DNA from: Mycobacterium gordonae
Lineage (GTDB): Bacteria > Actinomycetota > Actinomycetes > Mycobacteriales > Mycobacteriaceae
Assembly (NCBI RefSeq): GCF_001417955.2
Contig: NZ_LKTM01000383.1
Span: 58,192-122,191 of the forward strand
Length of the DNA stretch: 64,000 nucleotides
Direction: 5' to 3'
Shown piece after piece: positions 33,940-43,165 of this stretch (its first letter is position 1; the number at the start of each line of letters is the position of its first letter). A program made the position numbers and the translations under genes. The notes beneath the pieces were generated by a model. That model saw nothing but the letters and a program-made list of their open reading frames with translations, made no database searches and was not told the origin of the DNA.

Positions 33940-36749
33940 GCGAGCACCAGCGGAAGCGACCTTTTGTCCCGAGAATGGTTCGGGCCCTTGCTATCCCGAT
34001 CATCGTCTGCTGGGCGCTCATCGCCGTGACGACGAACACCTTTATGCCCCAGGTGGAAAAGGTTGCCGAGGAACTCGCCGGACCGATGGTGCCGCATTAC
34101 GCACCCTCACAACGGGCGTTGCTGCACATCGGGGAGAAGTTCCGCGAATCCGACTCGACCAACCTGACCATGGTCGTGTTCGAAGCCGACCGGCAGTTGG
34201 GCGATCAGGACCATCATTATTACGACGATTTGATGCTTCGGCTCAAGCGCGACACCGCACACGTGCAATACGTGATGGATCTGTGGGGAAAGCCGTTCAC
34301 GGCGGCGGGAGCGCAGAGCGTCGATGGAAAGTGCACCTACGTGTTGCTTCGGCTGGCAGGCGACATCGGCCAGATACAAGCCAATGCGTCAGTGAATGCC
34401 GTCCGGGACATCATCAAGAAAGACCCGCCGCCACCGGGGCTCAAGGTTTACGTCAGCGGCGCGGCTCCGCTCGCCTCGGACACGCTGAGTATCGCGAACG
34501 CGAGCCTGAACAACGTCACGATCGTGACGATTTTCCTCATTCTGGCGATGTTGCTGCTGGTCTATCGCCGCTTCTCCACCCTGCTGGTGCCGCTGGCCGG
34601 AGTACTGATCGAGATGCTGGTCGCGAAAGGAGTCATTTCGACCCTCGGCCACCTCGGCTATATCGAACTCTCGTCGTTCGCCGTGAACATCGTCATCGCG
34701 CTGACGCTGGGGGCGGGAACCGACTACGGCATCTTCCTGCTGGGCCGCTATCACGAGGCCCGACAAGCGGGCGAAAGCAGGGAAGACGCCTACTACATCG
34801 CCTACAAGGGTGTCGCGCCGATCGTCATCGGCTCGGGGCTGACCATCGCGGGCGCTTGCTACTGCCTGACTTTCGCGCGGCTCAACTACTTCCACACGAT
34901 GGGGCCGGCCGTCGCCATCAGCATGCTGTTCACCATCGCGATGGCGATGACGCTCGGCCCGGCGATTCTGACCGTGGGCAGCCTATTCGGTCTCTTTGAT
35001 CCGAAATCGAAGGCGAAGGCCACCCTGTATCGCCGAATCGGGGCGAGCGTCGTGCGCTGGCCGGTGCCGATCCTCGCGGCCAGTTCCGCCGTCGTCATGA
35101 TCGGGGCGGTCTTCGTGCCGACCTACCGGCAGAATTACGACGACCGTCAGTACCAGCCGGCCGGTGCACCCGCCAACCTGGGCTTCGCGGCGGCGGATCG
35201 GCACTTCCCCAAGAGCAAGCTCTTCTCCGAGATGCTGATGATCGAGACGGACCACGACATGCGCAACTCGGCCGATTTCATCTCGCTGGACCGGGTGGCG
35301 CGAAGTCTCATCCGCCTGCCGGGAGTCGCGATGGTGCAAAGCATCACCAGGCCCATGGGCCGGCCGTTGGAGCATGCCAAGATTCCCTATCTGTTCACTA
35401 CTCAGGGCAGCGGGAGCGGTCAACAGCTCCCGTTCAGCATGCAGCAGAACGCCAACACCGACGAACAGGCCCAGATCCAAGCCCACTCGGTCGCGTTGTT
35501 GCGCAAGGAAATTGAGTTCTTTCAGCAGATGTCGGACCAGCTGCACCAGACGGCGCTCACCGTCGAGGATCTGCAGCAGATCACCGACCAGATGAATTCG
35601 CAGATCTCCAATCTCGACGATTTCTTCCGGCCGATCAAGAGTTACTTCTACTGGGAACGCCACTGTTTCGACATCCCCGTCTGCTGGGCATTCAGATCGC
35701 TGTTCGACGCGCTCGACAACATCGACAAGCTGGCCGAAGACATCAACGCCGCCAAAGCCTCCATCGAGGCGATCGACCGGATCGTGCCGCAGATCATCAC
35801 TCAGCTCAAACTGACCGCCGATGACACGGAGGCGTTGGCGGCGCTCCTGGTCAAGTCCTACGGGTCCGCGGACTTGCAGGCTATGCAGACGGATCAGACG
35901 TTCAACGACTCGGTCAACGTCGGCCTGGATTTCGACGCCGCCCGCAGTGACGACTTTTTCTATATACCCCGGGAAGGTTTCGACAACGAAGACGTCAAGA
36001 CCGGCATGAAGCTGCTGATGTCGCCGGACGGCAAGGCCGCGCGGTTCATCGTCACCCACGAGGGGAACGCCATGGGCCCCGAAGGCGTGGAACACGTCGA
36101 CAAGTTCCCCGGCGCGATCACCACCATCCTCAAGGAGACCTCGCTGGCCGGCGCGCGGGTCTATATCGGCGGCTCGGGATCCAACGACAAGGACATCAAG
36201 GCTTACGCCGCAAACGATCTGCTCATCGCGGCCATCGCGGCATTCGTGCTGATCTTCTTGATCATGATGGTGATCACGCGAAGTTTGTTCGCCGCCATGG
36301 TTATTCCCGCCACGGTGGCATTCTCCTACGCCGGCGCATTCGGCCTTTCGGTGCTCTTCTGGCAGCATCTCGTCGGCCTGCACCTGCATTGGCTGATTTT
36401 GCCGCTGACGTTCATCATCCTGGTGGCCGTCGGTTCTGACTACAACCTGCTGCTGATCGCGCGCGTCAAGGACGAAGTGCACGCCGGGATAAACACCGGT
36501 CTCATCCGCGCACTGGGGAGCACCGGTGGTGTCGTCACGTCCGCGGGACTGGTATTCGCATTCACCATGCTGGCGATGCTCAGCAGCGACCTACGCACCA
36601 TCGGTCAGATGGGTTCTACGGTGTGCATCGGCCTGCTGCTCGACACGCTGATCGTGCGTTCGTTCGTGGTGCCGTGCATCATCAGGATTCTCGGGCCGTG
36701 GTTCTGGTGGCCGACGCTGGTGCGTGCGCGTCCGCTGCGGCAAAGCTGA
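33936..36749 (+). CDS. mmpL: MmpL family RND transporter (likely siderophore export)
   Basis: A 937-residue RND transporter with two MMPL halves. The first membrane helix is near residue 15 (ALAIPIIVCWALIAVTTN), then a periplasmic domain, helices 2-6 (about 185-370) with GAGTDYGIFLLGRYHEAR, a second periplasmic domain with a long helical hairpin region (about 500-650, QIQAHSVALLRKEIEFFQQM to AIDRIVPQII), and helices 8-12 with VAVGSDYNLLLIARVKDE. The proton-relay D-Y pairs (GTDYG and GSDYN) are intact. The hairpin insert is typical of MmpL4/5-type proteins. It is coupled to mmpS and followed by a double hairpin. Confidence 0.93.
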   Translation: MSEHQRKRPFVPRMVRALAIPIIVCWALIAVTTNTFMPQVEKVAEELAGPMVPHYAPSQRALLHIGEKFRESDSTNLTMVVFEADRQLGDQDHHYYDDLMLRLKRDTAHVQYVMDLWGKPFTAAGAQSVDGKCTYVLLRLAGDIGQIQANASVNAVRDIIKKDPPPPGLKVYVSGAAPLASDTLSIANASLNNVTIVTIFLILAMLLLVYRRFSTLLVPLAGVLIEMLVAKGVISTLGHLGYIELSSFAVNIVIALTLGAGTDYGIFLLGRYHEARQAGESREDAYYIAYKGVAPIVIGSGLTIAGACYCLTFARLNYFHTMGPAVAISMLFTIAMAMTLGPAILTVGSLFGLFDPKSKAKATLYRRIGASVVRWPVPILAASSAVVMIGAVFVPTYRQNYDDRQYQPAGAPANLGFAAADRHFPKSKLFSEMLMIETDHDMRNSADFISLDRVARSLIRLPGVAMVQSITRPMGRPLEHAKIPYLFTTQGSGSGQQLPFSMQQNANTDEQAQIQAHSVALLRKEIEFFQQMSDQLHQTALTVEDLQQITDQMNSQISNLDDFFRPIKSYFYWERHCFDIPVCWAFRSLFDALDNIDKLAEDINAAKASIEAIDRIVPQIITQLKLTADDTEALAALLVKSYGSADLQAMQTDQTFNDSVNVGLDFDAARSDDFFYIPREGFDNEDVKTGMKLLMSPDGKAARFIVTHEGNAMGPEGVEHVDKFPGAITTILKETSLAGARVYIGGSGSNDKDIKAYAANDLLIAAIAAFVLIFLIMMVITRSLFAAMVIPATVAFSYAGAFGLSVLFWQHLVGLHLHWLILPLTFIILVAVGSDYNLLLIARVKDEVHAGINTGLIRALGSTGGVVTSAGLVFAFTMLAMLSSDLRTIGQMGSTVCIGLLLDTLIVRSFVVPCIIRILGPWFWWPTLVRARPLRQS

Positions 36750-36753
36750 TCCC

Positions 36754-36792
36754 ACCCTTTCGAGGGTCTTCTCGCGAGTTCCCCCTCGCGAG
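36754..36792 (+). terminator. Tandem hairpins after mmpL
   Basis: ACCCT-TTCG-AGGGT (UUCG tetraloop, 36754-36767) is followed at once by CTCGCGAG-TTCCCC-CTCGCGAG (36771-36792). It lies 5 bp after the mmpL stop in the 181-bp gap before mbtJ. No U-tract follows. Confidence 0.45.
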
Positions 36793-36930
36793 CGACCCCA
36801 AAATGCCGGCCCCGCCGGCGTGTCCGTGGCAACACACGAGCGCTCACCGCCCCGGGCCGCGACACGCTCGCCAGCAGCAAGATCAAAGCTGCCATTGACG
36901 AATGTCACCATTTGCGATTGACTCAGTCGC

Positions 36931-37923
36931 ATGACGGACGTCGTTCCGGCGTGCGGGTCACTGCGGTCCCGCACCGCGATAGCGGTGAGCACTGTGCTGA
37001 TCCGCCCGATCACCGCGGCCATACCGCCGGAGCGCGCGTGGGGCATGTGGATGACGCGCCAGCTGGTCGCCTCGTTGATGGGCACACTCGGGCCATCATT
37101 GGCCGGCGCCCACGTGAAGCAGGTCAATTCCGTTCTGCCAGATGGGCGTCGGATCGTCGGCGAATGGGTCTACGGACCGCGGGTTTCACCCGCGGCCGAC
37201 GGCGCCGTCTACTACGTGCACGGCAGCGGCTACGCCATGTGCTCACCTCGCACCCACCGCAGGCTCACCTCCTGGCTGTCCTCGCTGACCGGGCTGCCGG
37301 TGTTCTGCGTCGATTACCGACTGGCGCCGCGCCACCGCTTCCCCGCTGCCGCCGATGACGTGCGCACGGGTTGGGACTGGCTGCCGCGCGCAACCGGCCT
37401 GCCCCCGGAACGCATTGCGATCGCCGGGGATTCGGCGGGCGGGCACCTGGCGGTGGACCTGCTGCTACAGCCCGACGTCGCCGCGCGACCGCCCGCCTCG
37501 CTGGTGTTGTTCTCGCCGTTGATCGACCTCACCTTCGGGCTGTGCGCGGCGCGTGAACTACAGCGCCCCGATCCGGCGCTGCGAGCGGCCGCGGCCGCCA
37601 AGATCGTGGCCCTTTACCACGCCGGGATGGATCCCACCCACAACCGTCTGACACTGAACGTCGCCGGCGGTCCGCCGCTGCCACCAACGCTGATCCAGGC
37701 CGGCGGGGCCGAGATGCTGCAGGATGACGCACGCCAGCTCGCAGCGGACATCCAGACCGCGGGTGGACGTTGCGAACTGCAGATCTGGCCGCACCAGATG
37801 CACGTGTTCCAGGCCCTCCCCCGCATGTCCCCAGAGGCATCGATGGCCATGGCGCACGCCACGCGATTCATCACCGACACACTCCGGCAGAGCCCGGAAA
37901 CAGCTGCGACGGAGGCGGTTTGA
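36931..37923 (+). CDS. mbtJ: MbtJ-like acetyl hydrolase / HSL-family esterase
   Basis: A 330-residue hormone-sensitive-lipase-type alpha/beta hydrolase: oxyanion motif VHGSGYAMCSPRTHRR, DYRLAPRHRFPAA, nucleophile motif GDSAGGHLAVD and a C-terminal HQMHVFQ holding the catalytic His. The blocks PSLAGAHVKQVNSVLPDGRRIVGEWVYGP and RRLTSWLSSLTGLPVF are very close to what I recall of M. tuberculosis MbtJ/LipK (Rv2385), which sits beside mbtA there. Its role in mycobactin metabolism is undefined. Here an exporter operon separates it from mbtA, and it starts a run with SDR, di-iron protein, monooxygenase and regulator. Its stop overlaps the SDR start (TGATG). Confidence 0.85.
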   Translation: MTDVVPACGSLRSRTAIAVSTVLIRPITAAIPPERAWGMWMTRQLVASLMGTLGPSLAGAHVKQVNSVLPDGRRIVGEWVYGPRVSPAADGAVYYVHGSGYAMCSPRTHRRLTSWLSSLTGLPVFCVDYRLAPRHRFPAAADDVRTGWDWLPRATGLPPERIAIAGDSAGGHLAVDLLLQPDVAARPPASLVLFSPLIDLTFGLCAARELQRPDPALRAAAAAKIVALYHAGMDPTHNRLTLNVAGGPPLPPTLIQAGGAEMLQDDARQLAADIQTAGGRCELQIWPHQMHVFQALPRMSPEASMAMAHATRFITDTLRQSPETAATEAV

Positions 37924-38789
37924 TGCTCGGACCATTGGATCGGCTGCTGGGCCGAAAGACCCCGAGTCGCGGGGCTCGGGCGGTCGTCACCGGCGCGGGC
38001 AGCGGCATCGGCGCCGCCTTCGCCGTCGAACTCGGCCGCCGGGGCGGCAAAGTGGTCTGCAGCGACATTGACGAGATGGCCGCCCAGCGGACCGCCGACG
38101 AACTCATGGCGCAAGGTGCCAAAGCCACGGCGGTGCGCTGCGACGTGTCCAAGATTGAGGACGTGCACGCCCTGGCCGACAAGGCGCAGGAATGGTTCGG
38201 CGCGCCGCCGACACTGGTGATCAACAACGCCGGCGTGGGCGCTGGCGGCGAGCCGATCGGCGATGTCCCACTGGATGATTGGGTGCGCACACTCGGAGTG
38301 AACCTGTGGGGACCGATTCACGGTTGTCACGTCTTCACGCCCATCCTGCGCGAGTCGGTCGGGTCCGGCCAGCCGAAGGCGATCATCAACGTCGCCTCGG
38401 CGGCGGCGTTCGGGGCCGCCCCCGGCATGGGCGCCTACAACGTCAGCAAGGCCGGGGTGCTCTCGCTGTCGGAGACACTGGCAGCCGAATTGTCCGGCAC
38501 CGGAATCAAAGTCACAGTACTGTGCCCGACTTTCGTCAAGACCAACATCGTCGAATCAGGCCTGCAGGCCGGACGCATCAGCGAGGAGTCCAGCGCGCTG
38601 GCCAACAGACTGATGCGCTGGACCGGATTCTCCGCCGAGAAGGTCGCGCGGATCTGCCTGGACGCCAACGATCGCGGCGAGCTGTACTGCATGCCCCAGC
38701 TGGAGGCCAAGCTCGGCTGGAATGTCAAACGCCTTGCACCGGGCGCATATACGCGCGCGGTCGGTCTGGTGTCGCGCGTAGGGCACTGA
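37923..38789 (+). CDS. Short-chain dehydrogenase/reductase
   Basis: A 288-residue classical SDR: cofactor loop VTGAGSGIG, acidic SDID after beta-2 (favouring NAD), INNAG, and the catalytic Ser/Tyr/Lys in NVASAAAFGAAPGMGAYNVSKAG. The C-terminal region (RRLAPGAYTRAVG-type) may contact lipid substrates. It resembles the Rv3085-type SDR of the mymA operon, which also pairs an esterase and a monooxygenase. ATG at 37923 overlaps the mbtJ stop. The stop codon lies inside the first copy of a 14-bp tandem repeat. Confidence 0.9.
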   Translation: MLGPLDRLLGRKTPSRGARAVVTGAGSGIGAAFAVELGRRGGKVVCSDIDEMAAQRTADELMAQGAKATAVRCDVSKIEDVHALADKAQEWFGAPPTLVINNAGVGAGGEPIGDVPLDDWVRTLGVNLWGPIHGCHVFTPILRESVGSGQPKAIINVASAAAFGAAPGMGAYNVSKAGVLSLSETLAAELSGTGIKVTVLCPTFVKTNIVESGLQAGRISEESSALANRLMRWTGFSAEKVARICLDANDRGELYCMPQLEAKLGWNVKRLAPGAYTRAVGLVSRVGH

Positions 38790-38819
38790 AAGTAGGGCAC
38801 TGAAAGTAGGGCACTGAAA
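38778..38819. repeat. Three tandem copies of a 14-bp unit
   Basis: GTAGGGCACTGAAA occurs three times without interruption (38778, 38792, 38806). The first copy contains the TGA stop of the SDR, so gain or loss of units would change only the spacing to the next gene. Confidence 0.95.
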
Positions 38820-38847
38820 CATCCGTCCACCCTGAAAGGACATCGTT

Positions 38848-39768
38848 GTGGCCATCGAAATGGAAGCCATGCTCGCCAAGATCAAGGATCGCCAGTGGGC
38901 GCTCGCCGACATCGACTGGGAGGCGCCGGGGGCCGAAACGATCCGCCCCGAGTTCCGTCCGAAGCTCAAGGCGTTCATGGCCGATCTGTGCTGGATCGAG
39001 AACATCGGCGCCCGGGGTTTCGCGGCACTGGCCAAGAAGGCGCCCAACCCGACCATCGCCGAAATCTACCGGTACTTCCATGCCGAGGAACAGCGGCACG
39101 CGAACGCCGAACTGGCGCTGATGAAGCGCTGGGGCATGCTCGAGGACGGCGAGATCCCCGAGCCGAACGTCAACATCCGGCTGGCCATCGAGTGGCTGGA
39201 CACCTTCGCCGACGACATGCCGCTGTCCGTGCTGGGCACCGTGATCCCGATGCTCGAGGTGGCGCTGGACGGTGCGTTGCTGAAGTTCCTCCTCGAGTCC
39301 GTCGAGGACCCGGTCTGTCACCAGGTGTTCGAGAAGATCAACAACGACGAATCTCGGCACATCGCAGTGGATTTCGAGGTGCTGGAGATGATCGGTCACG
39401 CTACCGCGCGCCGGCTGGCGATCGAATTCGTCGGCCGCTTCGCGTCGCCGGGTCTGATCCTCGGGATGGTCATGTACGTGCCGCTGCTCAACCGGGTCCG
39501 CAACGAGATGGCCGGCATGGGGATGGAGCCGGAGCGGCTGTTCAACGCGGTCAACCGGTTCAAGCAGCTCGGTGAACGCGGTGCCCGCACCCGCCGGGTA
39601 CCGACCTACAAATTGCTCAAGCGACACGGCATGTGGGTGGTCAACCCGCGGCACCCCTACCAACTGCTGGCCAACTCCTTGGTATGGCTCTCGGATTACT
39701 ATCCCAAGCCGCTGCTGAGGCCGATGCCGACCTGGTCGCGGGAACTGACCCACGAGCCGGCGGCGTAA
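38848..39768 (+). CDS. Ferritin-like di-iron protein
   Basis: A 306-residue helical protein with two ferritin-type iron half-sites: WIENIGARG followed by HAEEQRHANAE (E...ExxH, residues about 50-95), and later EVALDGALLK with NDESRHIAVDFE (E...ExxH, about 135-180). This matches the family often annotated as metal-dependent hydrolase or oxygenase, related to the AurF/ribonucleotide-reductase fold; it probably activates oxygen for hydroxylation or desaturation of a lipid-like substrate. GTG at 38848 follows AAAGGACA. It precedes the monooxygenase by 2 bp, so the two enzymes are co-translated and probably act in one pathway. Confidence 0.85.
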   Translation: MAIEMEAMLAKIKDRQWALADIDWEAPGAETIRPEFRPKLKAFMADLCWIENIGARGFAALAKKAPNPTIAEIYRYFHAEEQRHANAELALMKRWGMLEDGEIPEPNVNIRLAIEWLDTFADDMPLSVLGTVIPMLEVALDGALLKFLLESVEDPVCHQVFEKINNDESRHIAVDFEVLEMIGHATARRLAIEFVGRFASPGLILGMVMYVPLLNRVRNEMAGMGMEPERLFNAVNRFKQLGERGARTRRVPTYKLLKRHGMWVVNPRHPYQLLANSLVWLSDYYPKPLLRPMPTWSRELTHEPAA

Positions 39769-39770
39769 GC

Positions 39771-41240
39771 ATGGCAACCATCCACTCCACGCTCATCATC
39801 GGCGCCGGTTTCACCGGGCTCGGCGCGGCGATCCGATTGGCCGAAAAGGGCGTCCAGGATGTTGTGATTCTGGAACGTTCCGACCGGGTCGGCGGAACCT
39901 GGCGCGACACCCAGTATCCCGGTGCCAGCTGCGACGTCCCGTCGCTGCTGTACTCGTACTCGTTCGTCAAGAACCCGAAGTGGTCGCGCACCTACTCGCC
40001 GGCACCGGAGATCTATCGACACATCGAGGAGATGGCGAACAGGTTCGACGTCCGCCGCAATATCCGGTTCGGTCATGAAGTGACAGGTCTGACGTTCGAC
40101 GAGGACACCGGAGTGTGGACCGCAACCACGAAGAACCGCAAACGCTTCCGCGCACGCACTGTTGTGCTGGCCTCCGGCCCGCTGTCGGACGCCAGCTTCC
40201 CCAACATCCGCGGCCTGGACAGCTACCAGGGACACAAGATCCACAGCGCCCGGTGGGACTCCGACTACGACTTCACCGGCAAGCGGGTGGCCGTCATCGG
40301 CACCGGGGCAAGCGCCATTCAGATCATCCCCGAGCTGGTGAAGCAGGCCGGCTTCGTCAAAGTGTTTCAGCGCACGCCCGGCTGGGTGTTGCCACGGCTG
40401 GACGTCGCCACGCCGCCGGCGGTGCAGGCTTTGTTCGCGAAAGTCCCTGCCACCCAACAACTTGCCCGGCAGCTGTTGTTCTGGGGTCACGAAGCCACCG
40501 CGACGGCGATGGTGTGGAACACCCCGTTGACTTCAGTGGTGGCCCGCCTGGGACAGGCCCACATCCGGGCCCAGGTCAAAGACCCCTGGTTGCGACGCCA
40601 GCTGACGCCTGACTTCGCACCCGGATGCAAGCGCATGCTGATCTCCAGCGACTATTACCCGGCCCTGCAGCGCGACAACTGCAAGCTGATCGACTGGCCG
40701 ATCGCGACGCTGAGCCCGGTCGGGATCCGTACCAGCGACGGCATCGAACACCATCTGGACTGCATCGTGTTCGCCACCGGTTACGACGTCCACCTCACCG
40801 GACCCCCGTTTCCGGTCACCGGACTCGGCGGCCGGTCCCTCAACGACGAATGGGCCGGCGGCGCGCAGGCGTACAAGAGCATCAACGCACATGGATACCC
40901 GAATCTGTTCTTCATGACCGGACCCAACTCGGGCCCCGGCCACAACTCCCTGCTGGTCTACATCGAAGGGCAGCTCGATTACGCGGTGCGCGGTATCACC
41001 ACCATCCTGGACAACGACCTGTGCTATCTCGATGTGCGCGAAGACGTCCAGCGTCGCCACAACGAGCACATCCAGCGCCGGCTGACCAGGACGACGTGGA
41101 ACTCCGGATGCAGCAGTTGGTATCTGACCAAAGACGGGTACAACGGGTCCATGTACCCGGGAACCGCGACCCAGTATCTTCGCCAGATGGGTGACTTCCG
41201 AATGAAGCATTACGACGCGGTCACCCGCGTCTGCGCATGA
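39771..41240 (+). CDS. Flavin-containing (Baeyer-Villiger-type) monooxygenase
   Basis: A 489-residue class B flavoprotein monooxygenase: FAD loop GAGFTGLGAAIRL, NADPH loop GTGASAIQI, and the fingerprint YQGHKIHSARWD, a FxGxxxHxxxWD variant, between them; VFATGYDVHL is also typical. It resembles EthA/MymA-like enzymes that turn ketones into esters; an esterase (mbtJ) and an SDR (alcohol to ketone) in the same run would fit a dehydrogenation, oxygenation and hydrolysis sequence. ATG at 39771 (MATIHSTLIIGAGF) is chosen over an upstream frame overlapping the di-iron gene. It overlaps the MerR gene by 4 bp (ATGA). Confidence 0.9.
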   Translation: MATIHSTLIIGAGFTGLGAAIRLAEKGVQDVVILERSDRVGGTWRDTQYPGASCDVPSLLYSYSFVKNPKWSRTYSPAPEIYRHIEEMANRFDVRRNIRFGHEVTGLTFDEDTGVWTATTKNRKRFRARTVVLASGPLSDASFPNIRGLDSYQGHKIHSARWDSDYDFTGKRVAVIGTGASAIQIIPELVKQAGFVKVFQRTPGWVLPRLDVATPPAVQALFAKVPATQQLARQLLFWGHEATATAMVWNTPLTSVVARLGQAHIRAQVKDPWLRRQLTPDFAPGCKRMLISSDYYPALQRDNCKLIDWPIATLSPVGIRTSDGIEHHLDCIVFATGYDVHLTGPPFPVTGLGGRSLNDEWAGGAQAYKSINAHGYPNLFFMTGPNSGPGHNSLLVYIEGQLDYAVRGITTILDNDLCYLDVREDVQRRHNEHIQRRLTRTTWNSGCSSWYLTKDGYNGSMYPGTATQYLRQMGDFRMKHYDAVTRVCA

Positions 41241-42148
41241 CATCTCCCCGGCCCGAACCCGGGACGATCGCCAGCGTGCTGTACAACGTGCGGCGGGCGC
41301 CGCAGCGCGTGCGGCGCCAGTCACGCGATTTCGTGGAAACGGCTGTCACACAGCTCTTCGACGCCGCGGTGCGCCACCCACAGGGCGCCGCGACGTCCGG
41401 CGAGTACCGAATCGAGGAACTGGCCCAGCTGGCCGGAACCACAACGCGCAACATCCGGGTCTACCGCGACCGCGGGTTGTTGCCGCCACCGCTGCGGGTC
41501 GGGCGGATCGCGCTGTTCAACGACACCCATCTGACCCGGCTCCGGCTGATCACCTCGATGCTCGACCGCGGCTACAACATCGCCCACGTTCGCGAGATGC
41601 TCAGCGCCTGGGAGGAAGGCAAGAATCTGGGCGATGTCCTGGGGCTGGAAACCGCGATCGTGGGCACCTGGACCACCGAGAAGTCCCAGACCATGCCACT
41701 GCCGCAGGCCCGCCAACTCGTCGACGACGCAACGGCTTTCGACCGGCTGGTGGCACTGCACGTCATCCGTGTCGACGGCGAGCAGGCCACCGTCACCCGA
41801 CCGAAGCTCATCGAGGCGTTCAACGAGGTCCGCGGCTACGGCGTGAGTATCGACAAGCTCATCGACCTGCACGAGCAGATCCTGCCCAAGGTCGACGAGA
41901 TCAGCGACCTGCTGGTCCGCGCCGGATTCGAACACGTCGCGGACCGGATCAAGCCCGGCGAGGCGCTGCCGGCGGACGCGGAGGTCGCCGAACTGATCAC
42001 CATGCTGGTCCGCTTCCGCACCCAGGCGGTGGCGACCGTCACCGCGACCCTCGCGTCATCGATCGAATCGAACATCGAGACCCTGGTCAGCCGCCTCCTG
42101 GCGGAGTATCTCGAGCGGGCGGCTGAGCCCGATGTCAGTGCCCGCTGA
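41237..42148 (+). CDS. MerR-family transcriptional regulator
   Basis: A 303-residue regulator. The DNA-binding domain (about 55-125) is clear: YRIEELAQLAGTTTRNIRVYRDRGLLPPPLRVGR, then the second wing LTRLRLITSMLDRGYNIAHVREML. The C-terminal 170 residues are helical without a recognised ligand motif. It overlaps the monooxygenase stop by 4 bp and so ends the mbtJ-SDR-di-iron-monooxygenase operon, which it probably controls. Its 3' end overlaps that of the desaturase gene on the other strand by 14 bp. Confidence 0.88.
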   Translation: MTSPRPEPGTIASVLYNVRRAPQRVRRQSRDFVETAVTQLFDAAVRHPQGAATSGEYRIEELAQLAGTTTRNIRVYRDRGLLPPPLRVGRIALFNDTHLTRLRLITSMLDRGYNIAHVREMLSAWEEGKNLGDVLGLETAIVGTWTTEKSQTMPLPQARQLVDDATAFDRLVALHVIRVDGEQATVTRPKLIEAFNEVRGYGVSIDKLIDLHEQILPKVDEISDLLVRAGFEHVADRIKPGEALPADAEVAELITMLVRFRTQAVATVTATLASSIESNIETLVSRLLAEYLERAAEPDVSAR

Positions 42149-43151
42149 GGGTCAGCGTCCCTTCGGTTTTGAGCACCCGGGCGGCGGTGATGCGCTCGGC
42201 CTTGCGCGCCTCCCGGTCCAGATAACGCTGCTTGGATTCGTCGAACTTTTCCGCCGCCTGCTCAATTTCCTTGATCAGGACCGCAAGGTCGTCACGCATC
42301 CACGCCGCCTCGCCGGTGAAGTCTTCACGCTCGAAGATCCGCCACTTCTTCAGCACCGGCATCACCACCTCCTCGAGGTGGATACGTGGGTCGTAGACGC
42401 CGCCGACGGCGATGACGACGGCTTTGCGGCGAAATTCCGGCACCGTGTATCCAGGCATCTTGAAATTGCGCAATATTCGGTGCACCGACTTCATCGCCTG
42501 GTTGGGTGCGATGTCGAGGCCCGCTTCGCTGACGTCGCGGTAGAAGATCATGTGCAGGTTCTCGTCCGCTGAGACCCGGGCGAGCAACTGGTTGGCAATG
42601 GTGTCGTTGCAGGCCTTGCCGGTGTTGCGATGCGAGACGCGCGTAGCCAGTTCCTGGAACGAGACGTACATCACCGAGTCGAACAGGCTCTCCGCGAACA
42701 GGTTGCCCTGCTGGTTCTGGCCCGGGCTGAAGCCGCGGGTGATCTGCTCCATCCGCAGTTTCTCCAGTTCGACAGGGTCGACGGCGCGCGTCACCACCAG
42801 GTAGTCGCGCAGCGCCACACTGTGCCGGTTCTCCTCGGCGGTCCACCGGTTGACCCACTGGCCCCACGCGCCATCGAGGCTGAAGTTCATCGAGATCTCG
42901 CGGTGATAGGACGGCAGGTTGTCCTCGGTCAGCAGATTCTGGACCATCGCCACCTGAGCCACGTCCGAGAGTTGACTCTGCCCCGGCTCCCAGTCCTGAC
43001 CGTCGAGGGCATAGAAGTTCTTGCCGTCGGACCAGGGAATGTAGTCGTGTGGATGCCATTCCTTGAACATCGACAGGTGCCGGTTGAGCAGGCGCTCGGC
43101 GACGGGTTCAAGTTCTTGCAGCAGTTGCAGATTCGTCAATTCCTTGGGCAC
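42135..43151 (-). CDS. desA1: DesA1-like acyl-ACP desaturase
   Basis: A 338-residue di-iron acyl-ACP desaturase, the same length as M. tuberculosis DesA1 (Rv0824c). Iron ligand motifs are visible as TEDNLPSYH, WTAEENRHSVALRDY (EENRH) and SADENLHMIFYRD (ENLHM). It introduces a double bond into a long acyl chain, feeding mycolate or siderophore acyl synthesis. GTG at 43151 aligns with the DesA1 N-terminus and has GGAG at proper spacing; ATG at 43157 has none. The frame extends further upstream but overlaps the Rv0079-like gene and is rejected. It lies 14 bp downstream of that gene, so both are probably one operon. Confidence 0.9.
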   Translation of the reverse strand: MPKELTNLQLLQELEPVAERLLNRHLSMFKEWHPHDYIPWSDGKNFYALDGQDWEPGQSQLSDVAQVAMVQNLLTEDNLPSYHREISMNFSLDGAWGQWVNRWTAEENRHSVALRDYLVVTRAVDPVELEKLRMEQITRGFSPGQNQQGNLFAESLFDSVMYVSFQELATRVSHRNTGKACNDTIANQLLARVSADENLHMIFYRDVSEAGLDIAPNQAMKSVHRILRNFKMPGYTVPEFRRKAVVIAVGGVYDPRIHLEEVVMPVLKKWRIFEREDFTGEAAWMRDDLAVLIKEIEQAAEKFDESKQRYLDREARKAERITAARVLKTEGTLTLSGH

Positions 43152-43165
43152 AAGCATCTCCAGGG

